Shown here: positions 17,209-26,719 of the stretch, piece by piece | Position numbering within the stretch: position 1 is the stretch's first letter | Layout of the letters: the number at the start of each line of letters is the position of its first letter | From: Paraconexibacter antarcticus | GTDB lineage: Bacteria > Actinomycetota > Thermoleophilia > Solirubrobacterales > Solirubrobacteraceae | NCBI RefSeq assembly: GCF_024220175.1 | Contig: NZ_CP098502.1 | Coordinates: 4,344,514 to 4,408,513, forward strand | DNA length: 64,000 nucleotides | Direction: 5' to 3' | Notes under the pieces: generated by a model | Database searches by the model: none | Seen by the model: the letters and a program-made list of their open reading frames with translations, nothing else | What the model was told of the DNA's origin: nothing | Translations under genes and position numbers: made by a program

Positions 17209-17589
17209 TCAGTCCGCGATCGTGCCGGGCGCGGTCGCGATGAGCTCGGCCCGCTCGAGCGCGTCGGTCCGCAGGCGCGTGACCGCCTGGTAGGCGTCGC
17301 TCGTCACGATCTGCAGAAAGGCGGCGACCGACGGGTACTCGACCGTGAGGATCGCGTCCCACCAGGGCCGCTCCGCGTCACCGATGACGACGACACGGGC
17401 CGCGCCGAGCGCGACGACGTGCGCGCCGACCGCCTCGAGGTGCGGCGTGACCGCCTCCATGTAGCGGCCGTAGCCCTCGCGGCCGCCGTCCGGGCGGAAG
17501 CGCAGCAGATTGATCATCTGGACCGGCCCCTCGTGCGGGGAGGCGGCGAGGGCGGAGACCTGGGCGGAGGTCGGATCGACAGGTGACAC
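17209..17589 (-). CDS. DUF1330 family protein
   Basis: The 126-residue ferredoxin-like-fold protein has the DUF1330 signature: VQMINLLRFRPDGG near the start, YGRYMEAVTPHLEAVGAHVV, and WDAILTVEYPSVAAFLQIVTSDAYQ. The family is small and dimeric, of unknown function. It lies 21 bases downstream of the sensor gene remnant on the same strand. The start at 17589 follows a plausible AAGG-type site. Confidence 0.85.
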   Translation of the reverse strand: MSPVDPTSAQVSALAASPHEGPVQMINLLRFRPDGGREGYGRYMEAVTPHLEAVGAHVVALGAARVVVIGDAERPWWDAILTVEYPSVAAFLQIVTSDAYQAVTRLRTDALERAELIATAPGTIAD

Positions 17590-17610
17590 GGACAGCCTTT
17601 CGGGGAGGGA

Positions 17611-19293
17611 TCAGAGCGGCGCCGGGCGCCCGAGGTGGAAGCCCTGGGCGTAGTCGACGCCGAGGTCGCGGAGCCAGCGCACGGTCGCCTCGTGCTGCAC
17701 GCACTCGGCGACCGTCTTCTTGCCGAGGCTGCGCGCCATGTCGGCGAGCGCGCGCACGAGGCTCTGGTTCGTCGGGTCGGCGTCGGGTCCTTCGATGAAC
17801 GCGCCGTCGATCTTCACGTAGGCGAAGTCGAGGTGCTTGAGGTAGTGGAACGACGTGAAGCCCGCGCCGAAGTCGTCGAGCGCGAGCCGGCAGCCGCGCG
17901 CGCGGATCGCGTCGACGAAGTCGCGGGCGCGCTCGAGGTTGACGATCGCCGACGTCTCGGTGACCTCGACGACGAGCCGGCGCCCGTCCACCCCGCTCGC
18001 GTCGAGCTCGTCGCAGACGTAGCGGCCCATGCCCGGGTCGATGACCGAGCGGGCCGACAGGTTGACGTGGCGGCAGAGGTCCTCCCCCGCGCGCCCGCGC
18101 GCGCCGAGGTCGGCGAGCGCCGCGTGGACGACCCAGCGGTCGATCTCCTGGATGAGCGCCGACCGCTCGGCCGTGGGGAGGAACGTCGTCGGTGCCTGCA
18201 GCTGCCCGTGGTCGTCGCGCATCCGCAGCAGGATCTCGGCCCGCTCGCCACCGCCGTCGCCGGCCAGCGCGACGATCGGCTGCGCGTGGAGGACGAAGCG
18301 GTCCGAGTCGAGCGCCTCGCGGATCCGCGCGCTCCACCGCGGGCGCCGCGCCGTCGCCGGGCCGGGCTCCGCGCCGATGTGCCGCAGGCGCAGCTGCCCG
18401 CGCCCGGCGTCCTTCGCGGCGTACAGCGCGACGTCCGCCTCGATGAGCAGCTGCTCGCCGCTGACGATGTCGTCGCTCCCCCCGAACACGGCGATCCCCG
18501 CGCAGGCGGTGATCGTCCCGGCGCCCGCCGAGCTCGCGAGCGGGCTGACCGCGCCGATGCTCTCGAGCAGGCCGGCGGCGAGGGTGCGTGCCGCCTGCTC
18601 GTCCGCCCGCGGGAGCAGCACGGCGAACTCGTCGCCGCCCAGCCGGGCGGGGGTGTCGGTCGCGCGCAGCCGCCCGCGCAGGACGTCGGCGACCGCGCCG
18701 AGCAGCTGGTCGCCGACGGCGTGGCCGAGCGTGTCGTTGATGTGCTTCAGGCCGTCGAGGTCGAAGAGGAGGAGCGCGCCGCTCGTTCCCGACCGCTGGG
18801 CGTCGGCGAGCGCGCGGTCGACCTCCTCGTTGAAGCGGCGGCGGTTCCACAGGTCCGTCAGGGCGTCGTGCTCGGCGAGGTGCTGCAGCTCCCCCTCGAA
18901 CCGCTTGCGCTCCCGCGCGTCCTGCACGTGGACGACGTGGTGGCGCGGCACGCCGTCGGCGCCGCGGACCGGGGCGGCGCTCACCGTCGCCCACACCGCC
19001 TCCCCGTCGGCCCCGAGCAGCCGCAGCTCCCGCGTCACGGCGTGGTCGGCGGCGATGACCGCCGGCGGGTCCTCGTCGGGGTGCACGAGGGACGCGAAGG
19101 CCATGCCGGCGAGCTCCTCGCTGCCGCGGCCGAGGAGCTCGCCGAGCGCCCGGTTCGACCGGGAGATGCTGCCGTCGAGCTCGACGATGGCGATCCCCGC
19201 CGGCGCGGCCTGCTCGGACTCGCGCAGCGCGGCCTGGGCATCGGCGAGCGCGGTCGCGTCCCACGTCGCGCCGAAGAGGACCTGCTGGCCGTC
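17611..19293 (-). pseudogene. PAS-GGDEF-EAL part of a broken giant sensor gene
   Basis: This is the 3' segment of one gene spanning 17611-22851. It encodes a PAS domain (GIAIVELDGSISRSNRALGELLG), then a diguanylate cyclase domain with RLGGDEFAVLLP, then an EAL domain with AEILLRM, CRHVNLSAR, VVEVTETSA, LDDFGAGFTS and QGFHLGRP. The cyclase and phosphodiesterase residues appear intact, so it was a bifunctional c-di-GMP module. It has no start of its own: coding continues from the REC-PAS segment, but a one-base loss near 19291-19296 (GAGACGG where GAGGACGG would keep frame) breaks the join. If that base is a sequencing error, this part is read through. Confidence 0.75.
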
Positions 19294-20229
19294 TCGCCGA
19301 CGTCGGTGGACGCGCGCCACTGGAAGACGCGCCGCTCGCCGTCGCCGCGGAGGACGCGGAACTCGTGGATCGTCTCGTCGGGGGACGCCCCGGCGGCGGC
19401 GACCTCCGCGACGACCGCCTCGTGGTCGGCGGGCTCGATGTAGTCCAGGCAGGCCGCGAGCGACGTGAGCGTCCCCTCCGGCACGCCGAAGAGGTCCTCG
19501 AGGTTCGCGTCGCACTGCGCCTCGCCGGTGACGAGGTTCAGCGCCCACGTGCCGACGCGGGCGGCCCGGCCGGCGTGGCGGTAGCGGGCCTCGGCGCGCA
19601 CGAGCCGCAGGTCGGCCTCGTGACGGGCCGCCGCCTCGGCGAGCTGGGTGCGGGTGCGGGTGAGCTCGATCGTGCGCGCGACCCGCGCGACGAGCTCGGT
19701 CGACGAGAACGGCTTCAGGAGGTACTCGTCGGCGCCCCGCTCGAGCCCCTCCACCACCGCCTCGTCGCCGGCGCGGGCGGACAGCATGACGACGGGCAGC
19801 GCCGCGGTGATCGGGTCCGACCGCAGCGCGTCGAGCAGGTCGAACCCGCCGAGCACCGGCATCATCACGTCGGTGAGGACGAGGTCGGGCGGCGCGGCCC
19901 GGGCCGATCGGAGGGCGGCGGCGCCGTCGGCGACCGTCTCGACCTCGAACCGCGGGTGCAGGACCGAGCTGACGTACGCGCGCATGTCGGCGTTGTCTTC
20001 GGCGAAGAGGACCCGCGGCCGGTCCCCGTGCGCCTCGCCCGGCTCGTCCGGCGGCTCCTCGGTCCCGCCCGTCACCCAGCCGAGCGCGTCGACCGCGGCG
20101 AGCGCCGCCCGGTCGACCAGCGGGGCGGGGTCCGGCCCGCTCGCGACCTCGCCGTCCGGGGCGCCGCTCGGGAGGCGCACGGTGAACGTGCTCCCCTCCC
20201 CGAGGGTGCTGCGGACGGTGATCTCGCCC
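19294..20229 (-). pseudogene. REC-PAS part of the broken sensor gene
   Basis: This middle segment encodes the end of the ATPase domain (GGEITVRSTLGEGSTFTVRLP). A receiver domain follows, with LFAEDNADMRAYVSSVL, phospho-acceptor D in LVLTDVMMP, VVMLSAR and LLKPF. A PAS domain ends it (VGTWALNLVTGEAQCD ... RVFQWRAST). It joins the kinase segment across a C-run at 20227-20231 where one base is missing. Parts of both flanking open frames are out-of-frame shadow. The order kinase-REC-PAS-PAS-GGDEF-EAL indicates a hybrid kinase that also makes and degrades c-di-GMP. Confidence 0.75.
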
Positions 20230-21229
20230 CCTGCAGCTCGACGAGGCGCCGGACGAGGGACAGGCCGATCCCCGCGCCCTCGCTCGTGCGCGCGCTCGGG
20301 TTCGGCACCTGGTGGAAGCGCTCGAAGATCCGCTCGTGCTCCTCCGGCGGGATGCCGGTGCCGGTGTCCTGCACCTCGAGCGTGAGGGATTCGCCCTCGC
20401 CGCGCAGGCGCACGCCGATCGTGCCGCTCGGCGTGAACTTCAGGGCGTTGCCGACGAGGTTGAGGACGATGCGCTCCCACAGGTGCGGGTCGATCCAGGT
20501 GGGCGTCGCCGGCTCCGGGCAGTCGACGTGCAGCGTGATCCCGGCCTGCTCGGCGGCGGGCCCGAACGCGCCCGCGAGGTCGGCCGTCCGCGCCCCGACG
20601 TCCACGCGGACGCGGCGCGGGCGGCGGGCGGTCTCGCCGTCGCGGGTGAAGTCGAGGACGTCGTCGACGAGGCCGATGAGGCGGCCGGCGTTCCGGTGCG
20701 CGGTGCTGATGCGGGCGTGCTGCGCCGGCGGGAGCGGCTCGTGCACGTCGCCGAGCGCGTCGGCGAGCGGCCCGAGCATGAGCGTCACGGGGGTCCGCAG
20801 CTCGTGCGAGACGTTGGCGAAGAAGGCGCTCTTGACGCGGTCGAGCTCCTGCAGCTCGTCGACGCGCGCCTGCTCCTCCTGCACCGCACGGGCGACGGTG
20901 AGCGCGCCGCCGAGCTGGGTGCCGAGAAGCCCGAGGAAGGCCCGCAGCCCGTCGTCGACGCGGCGCGTGGCACTGAGCCCGGCGACGAGCGTCCCGTGGC
21001 TGCCGAGCGGGATCAGGGCCACGTCGGTGACGGGCCGCCCGGAGAGCCCGTGGGTCGCGCCGAGGCTCGCGGCGCCGCCGGCGACGACGGTGACCTCGCT
21101 CGCGCCGGCGGGCGGCAGGGTCCACGGCGCGCTCGCCCGCGGCGCCAGGCGCGCCGGCGCGGCGTGGCCCCCGGCGGGGCCGGCGGCGGCGGCGAGGCGG
21201 TGCCCGCCCTCGTCGTCCCGGAGGTAGAC
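20230..21229 (-). pseudogene. GAF end and histidine-kinase part of the broken sensor gene
   Basis: The segment encodes the end of a GAF-like domain, then dimerisation helix FFANVSHELRTPVTLMLGPL with the phospho-His, and catalytic boxes LNLVGNALKFTPSG (N), VQDTGTGIPPE (G1) and GAGIGLSLVRRLVEL (G2). It is truncated at its 5' end by the IS at 21230. Removing the IS and one 4-bp duplicate joins it in frame to 22231-22851 (reading ...ADVPCA-LVYLRDDEGG...). The frame is lost again at 20227-20231. Confidence 0.78.
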
Positions 21230-22230
21230 GAGATGGTTCGTTCCACGGCGGGGGCGGAGGAGTCGGGTAGGCAGGTGACATAAGCAGGCAGGTCGAAGTC
21301 GGCGGTGCTATCTCGCCAACGCCGACCCTGGGGGCCTCGATGGACGCCGACCTCGACCTGCTGCTGATCGCTGTTTACTGCACCTGCGACGATCTCCTGC
21401 CTGCGAAGGGCAAGAACGCCAAACGGATCTTGACCGACGCGGAGGTCGTCACGTTGAGCGTGGCTCAGCAGGTACTGCGGATCAGCTCTGACGAGCAGTT
21501 CTGGGCGATGGCACCGCATCGCTTGGGGCACCTGTTCCCGCGACTGCCCAAGCGCCCGGGTTTCGTCAAACGCCGCCAGCGCCTGTCGGACAAAATCGAA
21601 GCGCTGATCCTCGAGTTCGCCCGCCACACCAACGGCTTTGACGACGACCTGCTCGTGGTCGACAGCACACCGGTCGAATGCGGTCGCTCGGTCGAAACGA
21701 CGCGCCGCAGCGCCCTGGGCAACGCCGCGGAGTACGGCTACTGCGCCAGCCATTCCCGCTTCTTCTGGGGCTTCCGCCTGCACGGCCTGTTCGCGACCGA
21801 CGGCACTCCACGCGCCCTTGCCCTGACCTCCCCGAAAACGGGCGAACGAGACGTCGCGCTGGACATGCTCGCCCGCTGCCACCGCAACGGCCCGGTCACC
21901 GTCATCGGCGACAAGGGCTACTCCGGCCGCGACTTCCACGCCCAAGCCTCCGCGCTCGGCGCCACGATCGTCCGCCCCCGACGCAAGGACGAGGCCGGCA
22001 AAGAGCCGCACCTGGCCCCGATCCGGCAATGCGTGGAATCGATCTTCTGGACATGCAAAGACATGCTCAACCTCGAGGACCACCGCGCCCGCGAGCTCCA
22101 CACGCTCCGCACCCGCCTGGCCGCCAAGTTCCTCGCTCTCACCGCCGCGATCGCTCTCAACGAACGCCTCGGCCGCCCACCACGCAACCTCACTGCCTAC
22201 TACGCCTGACCGATCCGTGGAACGAACCAT
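21230..22230 (+). mobile_element. IS982-family insertion sequence, 1001 bp
   Basis: The ends are a perfect 16-bp inverted repeat: ATGGTTCGTTCCACGG at 21230-21245 and its complement at 22215-22230. CGAG flanks both sides (21226-21229 and 22231-22234) as a 4-bp target duplication. Deleting the element plus one CGAG restores an uninterrupted reading frame in the sensor gene, which confirms the boundaries. It carries one transposase gene. The intact ends and perfect duplication suggest recent insertion. Confidence 0.92.
21340..22209 (+). CDS. IS982-family transposase
   Basis: The 289-residue DDE transposase has LTDAEVVTLSVAQQVL in its N-terminal part. The catalytic core has LVVDSTPVEC (first D), FFWGFRLHGLFATDG, VIGDKGYSGRDF (second D) and CVESIFWTCKDML (E). 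The C terminus, LAAKFLALTAAIALNERLGRPPRNLTAYYA, is characteristic of the family. It appears intact. It is the sole gene of the IS and reads opposite to the disrupted host gene. Confidence 0.92.
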   Translation: MDADLDLLLIAVYCTCDDLLPAKGKNAKRILTDAEVVTLSVAQQVLRISSDEQFWAMAPHRLGHLFPRLPKRPGFVKRRQRLSDKIEALILEFARHTNGFDDDLLVVDSTPVECGRSVETTRRSALGNAAEYGYCASHSRFFWGFRLHGLFATDGTPRALALTSPKTGERDVALDMLARCHRNGPVTVIGDKGYSGRDFHAQASALGATIVRPRRKDEAGKEPHLAPIRQCVESIFWTCKDMLNLEDHRARELHTLRTRLAAKFLALTAAIALNERLGRPPRNLTAYYA

Positions 22231-22851
22231 CGAGGGCGCAGGGGACGTCGGCCGGGTGGCGGCCGATGGCCGCAGCGGCGAGCCGGGCCGTCGCCTCGAC
22301 CCCGGGCGCGGTCTGCGCCGCGACGTCCGCCACGAGCGCATGGCGGCGGACCTCCACGATGCGCTCGGCGGCGGGCCTCCACGATGCGCTCGGTCGTCTC
22401 GACCGCGGTGGCGAGAAGCCCTTGCGCGACGCCGCCCCGGTCGAGGATCGGGCTGTAGGAGAACGTGAAGTAGATGTCCTCCACGAAGCCGACGCGGTCG
22501 ATCCAGAACATCTGATCCTCCGCCCACGTCGCCTGGTGGGTGTCGAGGACGTCGCGCATCATCGGGCCGATGACGTCCCAGATCTCGGGCCACGTCTCCC
22601 GCACCGGCACGCCGATCTGCGGATGCTTCTCGGCGAACAGGGGGATGAACGCGTCGTTGTAGACCTGGATGAGGTCCGCGCCGCCGCAGACGAGCATCGG
22701 GGAAGCGCGACGTCATCGCGAGCGCCACCGCCCCGCGGATCGGCTCCGGCCATCCGGCGACGGGCCCGAGCGCCGTCGCCGCCCAGTCGGTCTCGGCCAC
22801 GCGGGTGACCATCTCGCCGCCCGCGGGGAGCGCGTCGATCCACTGCGTCAT
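22231..22851 (-). pseudogene. N-terminal PAS/GAF part of the broken sensor gene
   Basis: The original start is ATG 22851 (MTQWIDALPAGG...). The product has a WAATALGPVAGWPEPIRGAV lead and a PAS domain with LVCGGADLIQVYNDAFIPLF and FTFSYSPILDRGG, typical of large hybrid kinases. Two lesions are visible. One base too many in the G-run at 22699-22702 shifts the frame between the lead and the PAS core. A 25-bp tandem duplication (22343-22367/22368-22392) shifts it again before the GAF domain. The IS then cuts the gene at 22231. Confidence 0.75.
22343..22392. repeat. 25-bp tandem duplication inside sensor gene
   Basis: Two adjacent 25-base units differ at one position (GCGGCGGACC... versus GCGGCGGGCC...). 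Since 25 is not a multiple of three, the duplication itself frameshifts the kinase gene. One copy would restore the frame leading into the GAF-like domain. It is independent evidence of decay, not easily explained by base-calling error. Confidence 0.8.
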
Positions 22852-22992
22852 GCAGACCTGCGCGCGCTGCGTGCCCTGCCGTCGACCTGCACCATCGTGG
22901 CTTCCCTCCGTGTGACCGTGGGGCGACTGTACGCCCGGCGCGCGACCCCGCGCAACACGATCCCGGCGTCCGTCCGCCCGCTCCCTGCGGGT

Positions 22993-24177
22993 TCAGGCGG
23001 GAGCGGCCCGCACCCGCTGCCCGACGAGGAACAGGATTCCGGCAAGAAGCCCCCAGAACGGGGCGCTGATCTTCAGGGCCGTGATGCCGGACGAGCTCAC
23101 GACGAGGGTCGTGACGGCCGCCTCGCGGAGCCCCGGGTCGGCGACGGCGGCCGCCAGCGCGCCGCCCAGCGCGCCGAGCAGCGCGAGACCCGCGACGCAC
23201 TCGACGAGCACGGGCGGCGCGGAGGACACGAGCGCCGTCGCCAGTCCGGCCCCCACGCCGAGTGCGAGGTACACGACGCCGCCGGTGACCGAGGCGATCC
23301 ACCGGCGCGCGGGGTCGGGGTGCGCGTCGGGCCCCGCCGAGAGCGCCGCCGTGATCGCGGCGACGTTGATGCCGTGCCCGCCGAACGGCGCGGTGAGGAA
23401 GGACGCCGTCCCCGTGCTCAGCAGGATCGGCCGCAGCGGCGGGCGGAAGCCGAAGGACGCGAGCACCGTCATGCCCGTCACGTTCTGCGAGGCCATCGTG
23501 ACGATGAACAGCGGCAGGGCGATGCCGGTGATCGCCGCCGCGTCGAAGACCGGGGTGGTGAGGTCCGGGTGGGGCAGCAGGCCGCCGGCCGGGACGTGGA
23601 ACCCGCCGTGCGTCGCGACCGCGACGGCGGCCGCCGCGAGGGCGCCCGGGACCGCCCACGGCCGGGCGACGCGCAGGAGCACGAGCCACGTGAGGACGAC
23701 CGGGACGGCCTGTCCCGGCAGGTCGACGACCGCGCGGGCCGGCGCCTCGCAGATCGGGAGCAGGACGCCCGCGAGCATCGCGCTCGCCAGCGGTCCGGGG
23801 ATCGCGGCGATGGCCCGGCCGAGCGGCCGCCAGAGGCCGGCGAGGACGGTCAGGGCCCCGGCGACGAGGAAGGCCCCCACCGCCGCCGGCCAGCCCGCGG
23901 ACGGGACGCCGACGGTCACGAGCAGGGCGGCGCCGGGGGTCGACCAGGCGATGGCGATCGGCATCCGCTCGTGCAGCCCGAGCCCGATCGCCACGACCCC
24001 CATGCCGACGCACAGCGCGAGCAGGCCCGACGCCGCCTGCCGCTCGCTCGCGCCGACGCCCCGCAGCCCGGTGAGGACGACCGTGAAGGCGCCGGCGAAC
24101 CCGACGACCGAGGCGACGGCCCCGGCGAGGGCGGGCTGGAGCGCGTCGGCCGCCTCGCGTCGTCCGGGTGCGTGCAC
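22993..24177 (-). CDS. Benzoate/H+ symporter, BenE family
   Basis: The 394-residue protein has about 12 hydrophobic segments and the BenE-type N terminus (ALQPALAGAVASVVGFAGAFTVVLTGLRGVGAS). LFIVTMASQNVTGMTVLASFG and TAPFGGHGINVAAITAAL are the most conserved family blocks. I chose the GTG at 24177 because the preceding codons are shadow-like. It would take up benzoate or a related aromatic acid with protons at the inner membrane. No aromatic catabolic genes are adjacent. It is divergent from the gene at 24274. Confidence 0.9.
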   Translation of the reverse strand: MHAPGRREAADALQPALAGAVASVVGFAGAFTVVLTGLRGVGASERQAASGLLALCVGMGVVAIGLGLHERMPIAIAWSTPGAALLVTVGVPSAGWPAAVGAFLVAGALTVLAGLWRPLGRAIAAIPGPLASAMLAGVLLPICEAPARAVVDLPGQAVPVVLTWLVLLRVARPWAVPGALAAAAVAVATHGGFHVPAGGLLPHPDLTTPVFDAAAITGIALPLFIVTMASQNVTGMTVLASFGFRPPLRPILLSTGTASFLTAPFGGHGINVAAITAALSAGPDAHPDPARRWIASVTGGVVYLALGVGAGLATALVSSAPPVLVECVAGLALLGALGGALAAAVADPGLREAAVTTLVVSSSGITALKISAPFWGLLAGILFLVGQRVRAAPA

Positions 24178-24273
24178 GGCCGCCACCCTACATTCGGCCG
24201 CGCGCCCGTCCTCTGCCGTTCCCCTGACGTTCGCGGTGGCGGTGGCCGCCGCCGGGGCTACGATGCCGCGCAC

Positions 24274-25746
24274 GTGACCGCCGCGGCGCCTTCCGTCCGG
24301 ACCCTGCCGCCGTTCGCCCGCGGTCCGGTCCTCGCCGCGATGGGCGTCCTGGCCGTGCTGCTCCTCGTCTTCGCGGACCGCTACGGGTACAACCGCGACG
24401 AGCTCTACTTCCGGATGCTGCACCCGGCCTGGGGCTACGTCGACCAGCCGCCGCTGACGCCCCTGCTGGCGCGGGCGAGCACCCACCTGGCCGACTCGCC
24501 GTGGGCGCTGCGCCTCCCCGCCGTCGCGTCGGTGCCGGTCGTCGTCCTGATCACGCCGGAGCTCGGGGGCGACCGGCCCGCGCAGACGCTGTGCGCCTGG
24601 GGCTACGCGCTCGCCTCGGCGCCGCTCGTCTTCGGGCACCTCTTCCTGACGAGCTCGCTCGACCTGCTCGTCTGGCCGGCGGTCGCGCTGATGATCATGC
24701 GCGCCCTGCTGCGCGAGGACGGGCGCTGGTGGTGGGCGGCCGGACTCGTCGTCGGCCTCGCGACCTACAACAAGCTCCTCGTCGTCGCCCTGCTCCTGGC
24801 GATCGGCGCGGGGGTGCTGCTCGCCGGCCCGCGACGGGCCCTGTGGCAGCGCGACGTCGCGATCGGGCTGCTGCTCGCCGCGGCGGTGGGCGCGCCGAAC
24901 GTCGCCTACCAGCTCGCCCACGACCTGCCGCAGCTGCGGGTCGGCCGCGCGCTGGCGGAGCACAACGCGGCCGGGGTGCGCGTGTCGATGTGGCCGATGC
25001 TCCTCGTCCTGCTCGGTCCGCCCCAGGCCTGGGTCTGCTGGCGCGGGCTGCGGGGCCTGTGGCGGGACGCCGGGTCGCGGCCGGTGCGCGGGCTCGCCCT
25101 CGGATTCGGGGTGCTCCTCGTGCTCGTCTTCGCGATGGGCTCGCAGAACTACTACACCGCGGGGTACCTGGCGGTCCTGTTCGCCGCCGGGGCTGTGCCC
25201 GTGGCGGCGGCGCTCCGCCGCTCGCGCGCGGCGCGCCGCGGCCTGACGGCCCTGCTCGGGCTGAACCTCGTCGTGGCCGGCACGATCGCGCTGCCGGTGC
25301 TCCCCCTGTCGGCCTTCGGCTCCTCGCCGGTGCCCGACATCAACCAGGGGGCCCGCGACACGGTCGGCTGGCCCCGCTACGTCGCGCAGGTCCGCGCCGT
25401 GGTCGGGGGGCTGCCGGCGGCCGCGGCCGGGCACGTCGCGATCGTGACGAGCAACTACGGGGAGGCCGGCGCCGTGGCGCGGTTCGGCCGCGACCTGCCC
25501 CCGGTCTTCAGCGGGCAGAACGCGCTCTACGACCGGGCGCGCCCACCCGCGGGCGCGACCGTCGTCGTCTTCGTCGGCGAGCAGGGCCGCTCGGCCGCGC
25601 GCCTGTTCGCCGACGGCTGCCACCGGGCGGGGACGCTCGAGAACGGCGTCGGGGTCGACACGGAGGAGCAGGGGCGGATCGCGGTGTGCGGCGCCCCGCG
25701 GGGCGGGTGGGCCGCCGTGTGGCCGCGGCTGCACCACCTCGACTGA
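24274..25746 (+). CDS. GT39/ArnT-like membrane glycosyltransferase
   Basis: The 490-residue polytopic protein opens with a hydrophobic segment followed by FADRYGYNRDELYFRMLHPAWGYVDQPPLTPLLAR, the acidic loop typical of the dolichol-phosphate-mannose mannosyltransferase/ArnT superfamily. Multiple membrane helices follow, and a soluble C-terminal domain (HVAIVTSNYGEAGAVARFG...PVFSGQNALYD) is found in the same actinobacterial group. The GTG at 24274 is the first in-frame start after the divergent promoter region. It would transfer a sugar from a polyprenyl carrier on the outer face of the membrane; acceptor unknown. Confidence 0.86.
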   Translation: MTAAAPSVRTLPPFARGPVLAAMGVLAVLLLVFADRYGYNRDELYFRMLHPAWGYVDQPPLTPLLARASTHLADSPWALRLPAVASVPVVVLITPELGGDRPAQTLCAWGYALASAPLVFGHLFLTSSLDLLVWPAVALMIMRALLREDGRWWWAAGLVVGLATYNKLLVVALLLAIGAGVLLAGPRRALWQRDVAIGLLLAAAVGAPNVAYQLAHDLPQLRVGRALAEHNAAGVRVSMWPMLLVLLGPPQAWVCWRGLRGLWRDAGSRPVRGLALGFGVLLVLVFAMGSQNYYTAGYLAVLFAAGAVPVAAALRRSRAARRGLTALLGLNLVVAGTIALPVLPLSAFGSSPVPDINQGARDTVGWPRYVAQVRAVVGGLPAAAAGHVAIVTSNYGEAGAVARFGRDLPPVFSGQNALYDRARPPAGATVVVFVGEQGRSAARLFADGCHRAGTLENGVGVDTEEQGRIAVCGAPRGGWAAVWPRLHHLD

Positions 25747-25797
25747 CCGCGGGGGCGAGGCCGCGGGCACGCCGCCCGCGAGGCGTACGATCGAGGC

Positions 25798-26252
25798 ATG
25801 AAGCGATCGAGCGAGTTGGCCGTGCTTCCCGCGAGCATCACGTCGCGCTCGAGCTGGCACTACGCCTCCAGCGAGCCACGGAGGCGGACGCGGCCGAGCT
25901 CAGGGTCGGCGCGCTCGGATTCTGGCGTGACGAAGGACGCGAGCATTTCCGGCTGGAGGAGGAACTGCTGTTGCCGGCGTTCGCGGCTCACGTCGGCGGG
26001 CAGGACGCGGACGTCGACCGGGTCCTCGCCGAGCACGCCGACATCCGACGCCGGATCGATGAGCTGGAGCCTCAGCGCACCCCCGAGGTCGCGGCTCTCA
26101 CGAGCCTCGGTGAGGTGCTGCGCGACCACGTCCGCCATGAGGAGCGCACCCTCTTCGGGCGGGTCGAGGCGGCTCTGGATGACGAGCAGCTGGCGGCCTT
26201 GGGGGCGGCGTTGGAGTCGGCCGGCGGCGAGCATCGTCCGCCGCGGGCCTGA
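25798..26252 (+). CDS. Hemerythrin HHE-domain protein, start ambiguous
   Basis: The frame ending at 26252 encodes a four-helix hemerythrin-like domain with metal-ligand positions in SREHHVALELALRL, EGREHFRLEEELLLPAF, LAEHADIRRRIDEL and LRDHVRHEERTLFGRVE. It would bind a di-iron centre and sense or carry oxygen or NO. The problem is the start: the obvious ATG at 25798 is in another frame, and the domain frame has no ATG/GTG/TTG nearby. A one-base indel just after the ATG would give MKR...HEAIERV..., a typical start. It is either damaged or mis-sequenced at its 5' end. Confidence 0.72.
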
Positions 26253-26361
26253 CGCACCCGGTCTGCCGGAGCGCGGCGGCACGCCCGAAGAGCGCGGCCG
26301 CCCCCGGGTTTGCGATGACGAGATCGCCGAGCGTCGCCGCGCTGTCGTGGACGGCGGTCAT
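26098..26361 (-). pseudogene. Remnant of ScdA_N/DUF542-type gene
   Basis: The ATG at 26361 overlaps the ferredoxin stop (ATGA). The first 28 residues (DSAATLGDLVIANPGAAALFGR) match the start of the ScdA_N domain of iron-sulfur repair proteins. The expected cysteine pair motif and the rest are missing. The frame then runs as Arg/Pro-rich shadow antisense to the hemerythrin gene. It looks like a truncated gene of the Fe-S repair type, fitting its neighbours. Confidence 0.5.
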
Positions 26362-26627
26362 GACGGGCGGTTCCGGTAGAAGGCCGCGTTGATCTCGATG
26401 TACTGCTGCCACTCGGGTGGCACCTGATCCTCGGGCGTGATCGCGTCCACCGGACACGCCTCCACGCACGCGTCGCAGTCGATGCACTCCTCGGGATCGA
26501 TGTAGAGCTGCTCGGCCGTGTCGAAGTCCGGCTCGTCGGGGGTCGGATGGATGCAGTCGACAGGACAGACCTCGACGCACGACGTGTCCTTGGTGCCGAT
26601 GCAGGGTTGGTTGATGACGTACGCCAC
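26358..26627 (-). CDS. fdxA: Ferredoxin with two cluster-binding regions (FdxA-like)
   Basis: The 89-residue electron carrier starts VAYVINQPCIGTKDTSCVEVCPVDC and continues with CIDCDACVEACP. The second region has a full C-x2-C-x2-C-x3-CP set for a 4Fe-4S cluster. The first has C-x7-C-x3-C, as in seven-iron (3Fe-4S/4Fe-4S) ferredoxins. GTG 26627 is preceded by AAGGAG. It is divergent from a regulator with C-terminal cysteines, and the shared AT-rich interval has a CTTTC/GAAAG dyad. Confidence 0.92.
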   Translation of the reverse strand: MAYVINQPCIGTKDTSCVEVCPVDCIHPTPDEPDFDTAEQLYIDPEECIDCDACVEACPVDAITPEDQVPPEWQQYIEINAAFYRNRPS

Positions 26628-26655
26628 GGCCGGACTCCTTTTGCTTTTACACAGT

Positions 26656-26669
26656 CTTTCTATGGAAAG
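26656..26669. promoter_or_regulatory. CTTTC-TATG-GAAAG dyad between ferredoxin and regulator
   Basis: CTTTCTATGGAAAG is a 5-bp perfect inverted repeat in the most AT-rich interval nearby, between the divergent ferredoxin and HTH-regulator genes. Its position suits an operator for the divergent regulator. Inferred. Confidence 0.42.
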
Positions 26670-26719
26670 TACATCACCGTCGATAGTTTTTCCAGCCCTC
26701 GTATGCAAAGCTGTTCCGG

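Noticed and set aside
22669-24273. Upstream extension of the glycosyltransferase frame
   Set aside because: The extra residues are highly charged shadow antisense to the BenE gene; the membrane protein begins at GTG 24274.
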